Source: Candidatus Zixiibacteriota bacterium
GTDB taxonomy: Bacteria > Zixibacteria > MSB-5A5 > CAIYYT01
Direction of reading: 5' to 3'
DNA length: 7,762 nucleotides
Assembly: GCA_026397575.1 (NCBI GenBank)
Contig: JAPLUP010000126.1
Location: 1-7,762, forward strand
Shown: positions 6,943-7,762 of the stretch, one piece after another
Position numbering within the stretch: the stretch's first letter is position 1
Layout: every line of letters starts with the position of its first letter
Translations under genes and position numbers: made by a program
The notes under the pieces: model-generated
Databases searched by the model: none
Told to the model about the DNA's origin: nothing
What the model saw: only the letters and a program-made list of their open reading frames with translations

Positions 6943-6966
6943 TAAAAAATGTCTGTGGTCACAGAC
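6943..6966 (-). terminator. Intrinsic terminator after the sugar transferase gene
   Basis: On the minus strand GTCTGTG and CACAGAC flank a two-base centre (a 6-bp stem with a GACC loop, or 7 bp if fully closed). ATTTTTTA follows directly. The hairpin begins 23 bases after the sugar transferase TAG. The plus strand has no T-tract after the stem, so it should work only in the minus direction. The stem is short, so readthrough is possible. Confidence 0.65.
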
Positions 6967-6989
6967 CGAAGTGCGACCGAACCTCTGCC

Positions 6990-7762
6990 CTACATGCCGC
7001 GACAGCCGAGCACGACACCGATTGTCTTGACCATAATCGTTAGATCCTTGCGGATGCTGCGCGACCGAATATAGCGGAGGTCACAGTCAACTTTTGACCG
7101 GACATCCTCAATCGTCCCGTCGTAGCCTCTTTCTACCTGTGCCAGCCCGGTGATGCCGGGAAGCACATCGAGGCGGCGGCTATAGGAATCGATCTGTCTC
7201 GTCAATTGCTGTATGAAGTGTGGGCGTTCTGGTCGCGGTCCGACCAATGACATCTCGCCCTTGATAACGTTTAGAAGCTGTGGTAACTCATCCAACCGTA
7301 CTCTCCGCAGGAATCTGCCAATCCTCGTTGTGCGAGGATCATTCCTTGTAGCCCAAACCGGACCGCATCGCCTCTCAGCATCCACAACCATAGTACGGAA
7401 TTTGTAGACCATAAACGGCTTGCCAAAGGAGCTCTCCTTGCGTCGATCTTCCCCCTGCCGACGACAATGCAACAGAGCATCGCCGCTGGTGCGGCGGTTG
7501 TGACGACGACGGTTGATTCCGACACGCTGTTGCTTGTAGAGAATCGGTCCCGTGGAGTCGAATTTTATCGCCAGACCCATCAGCCCCATTAACGGCAGAA
7601 GACAGATTAACGCAACCAGCGCGCAAATCCAATTGAACGCAAACTGAACACGGTCTATCGGGGTTGCATACTTCCCAGAATCTTCAGCGGCTCGGCTTCT
7701 GGTCTTGGCAACAAAAGCAAATACGAAGGCATTGGAAATGGCGTATTCGCCAAACACGTATC
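6990..7762 (-). CDS. Sugar transferase initiating exopolysaccharide synthesis (polyprenyl-phosphate type), 5' end probably missing
   Basis: Bacterial sugar transferase of the WcaJ/PglC-like fold, which moves a sugar-1-phosphate from a nucleotide sugar to a polyprenyl phosphate in the inner membrane. This is the first step of exopolysaccharide or O-unit assembly. Numbered from the GTG at 7757, a membrane-inserted helix lies at 43-65 with P55, followed by [13 protein letters not shown], the KFRTM strand (119-123), the catalytic Asp-Glu pair D156/E157 in [16 protein letters not shown] (172-179) and [10 protein letters not shown] (199-208). An unusually long basic insert (82-112, many Arg) separates RVG from KPF. 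The frame stays open to the window edge, and relatives often have extra N-terminal helices, so the true start may lie outside; the GTG at 7757 is a possible start for a 255-residue form. The stop TAG is followed by a terminator, so the gene appears to be the last of its transcript. Confidence 0.85.
   Translation of the reverse strand, partial: YVFGEYAISNAFVFAFVAKTRSRAAEDSGKYATPIDRVQFAFNWICALVALICLLPLMGLMGLAIKFDSTGPILYKQQRVGINRRRHNRRTSGDALLHCRRQGEDRRKESSFGKPFMVYKFRTMVVDAERRCGPVWATRNDPRTTRIGRFLRRVRLDELPQLLNVIKGEMSLVGPRPERPHFIQQLTRQIDSYSRRLDVLPGITGLAQVERGYDGTIEDVRSKVDCDLRYIRSRSIRKDLTIMVKTIGVVLGCRGM

Noticed and set aside
1..7762. CRISPR array, tRNA/rRNA, insertion sequence or phage remains
   Set aside because: No short regularly spaced repeats, no cloverleaf or rRNA-like segments, and no transposase or integrase motifs were seen on either strand.

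Overview
The window looks like a piece of a Gram-negative bacterial chromosome of moderate GC content (about half, judged by eye). The supporting traits are a lipoprotein signal, a polyprenyl-phosphate sugar transferase, a sigma-54-type activator and a PrsK/PrsR two-component pair. That pair is known from exosortase/PEP-CTERM and exopolysaccharide-producing bacteria. The mix of fibronectin-III lipoprotein, PEGA-domain protein and PrsK/PrsR would fit an uncultured lineage such as Zixibacteria or a relative, or a deltaproteobacterium-like group. That placement is only an impression from protein style and has not been tested.

Every convincing gene lies on the minus strand, so transcription runs from the high coordinates to the low ones. 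At the upstream edge (6990-7762) is a sugar transferase of the exopolysaccharide-initiating type, probably cut at its 5' end by the window edge. A compact hairpin with a T-tract (6943-6966) follows its stop codon and probably ends that transcript. The short gap after it carries a plausible sigma-70-type promoter whose -10 box sits inside an 18-bp near-palindrome (6900-6917).

From there a tightly packed set of five genes begins: a secreted PEGA/DUF5683-like envelope protein (6149-6895), a fibronectin-III lipoprotein (4320-6149), an unrecognised six-helix membrane protein (3474-4310), the sensor kinase PrsK (1408-3474) and the sigma-54-dependent response regulator PrsR (50-1411). Junctions are TGATG, a 9-nt gap, TAATG and ATGA, which strongly suggests one translationally coupled operon. 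A sixth gene starts at base 5, after a good Shine-Dalgarno sequence, and runs out of the window on the left.

In the family model, PrsK senses a membrane or envelope state and phosphorylates PrsR. PrsR then switches on sigma-54 promoters of exopolysaccharide/PEP-CTERM genes. The three genes ahead of the kinase encode a surface lipoprotein, an envelope-anchored PEGA protein and a polytopic membrane protein. They could be the surface components the kinase monitors, or parts of the structure whose synthesis it controls; this is inference. The most notable molecular oddity is that PrsR has Asn where receiver domains almost always carry the conserved switch lysine. No gene-free stretch exceeds 100 bases.
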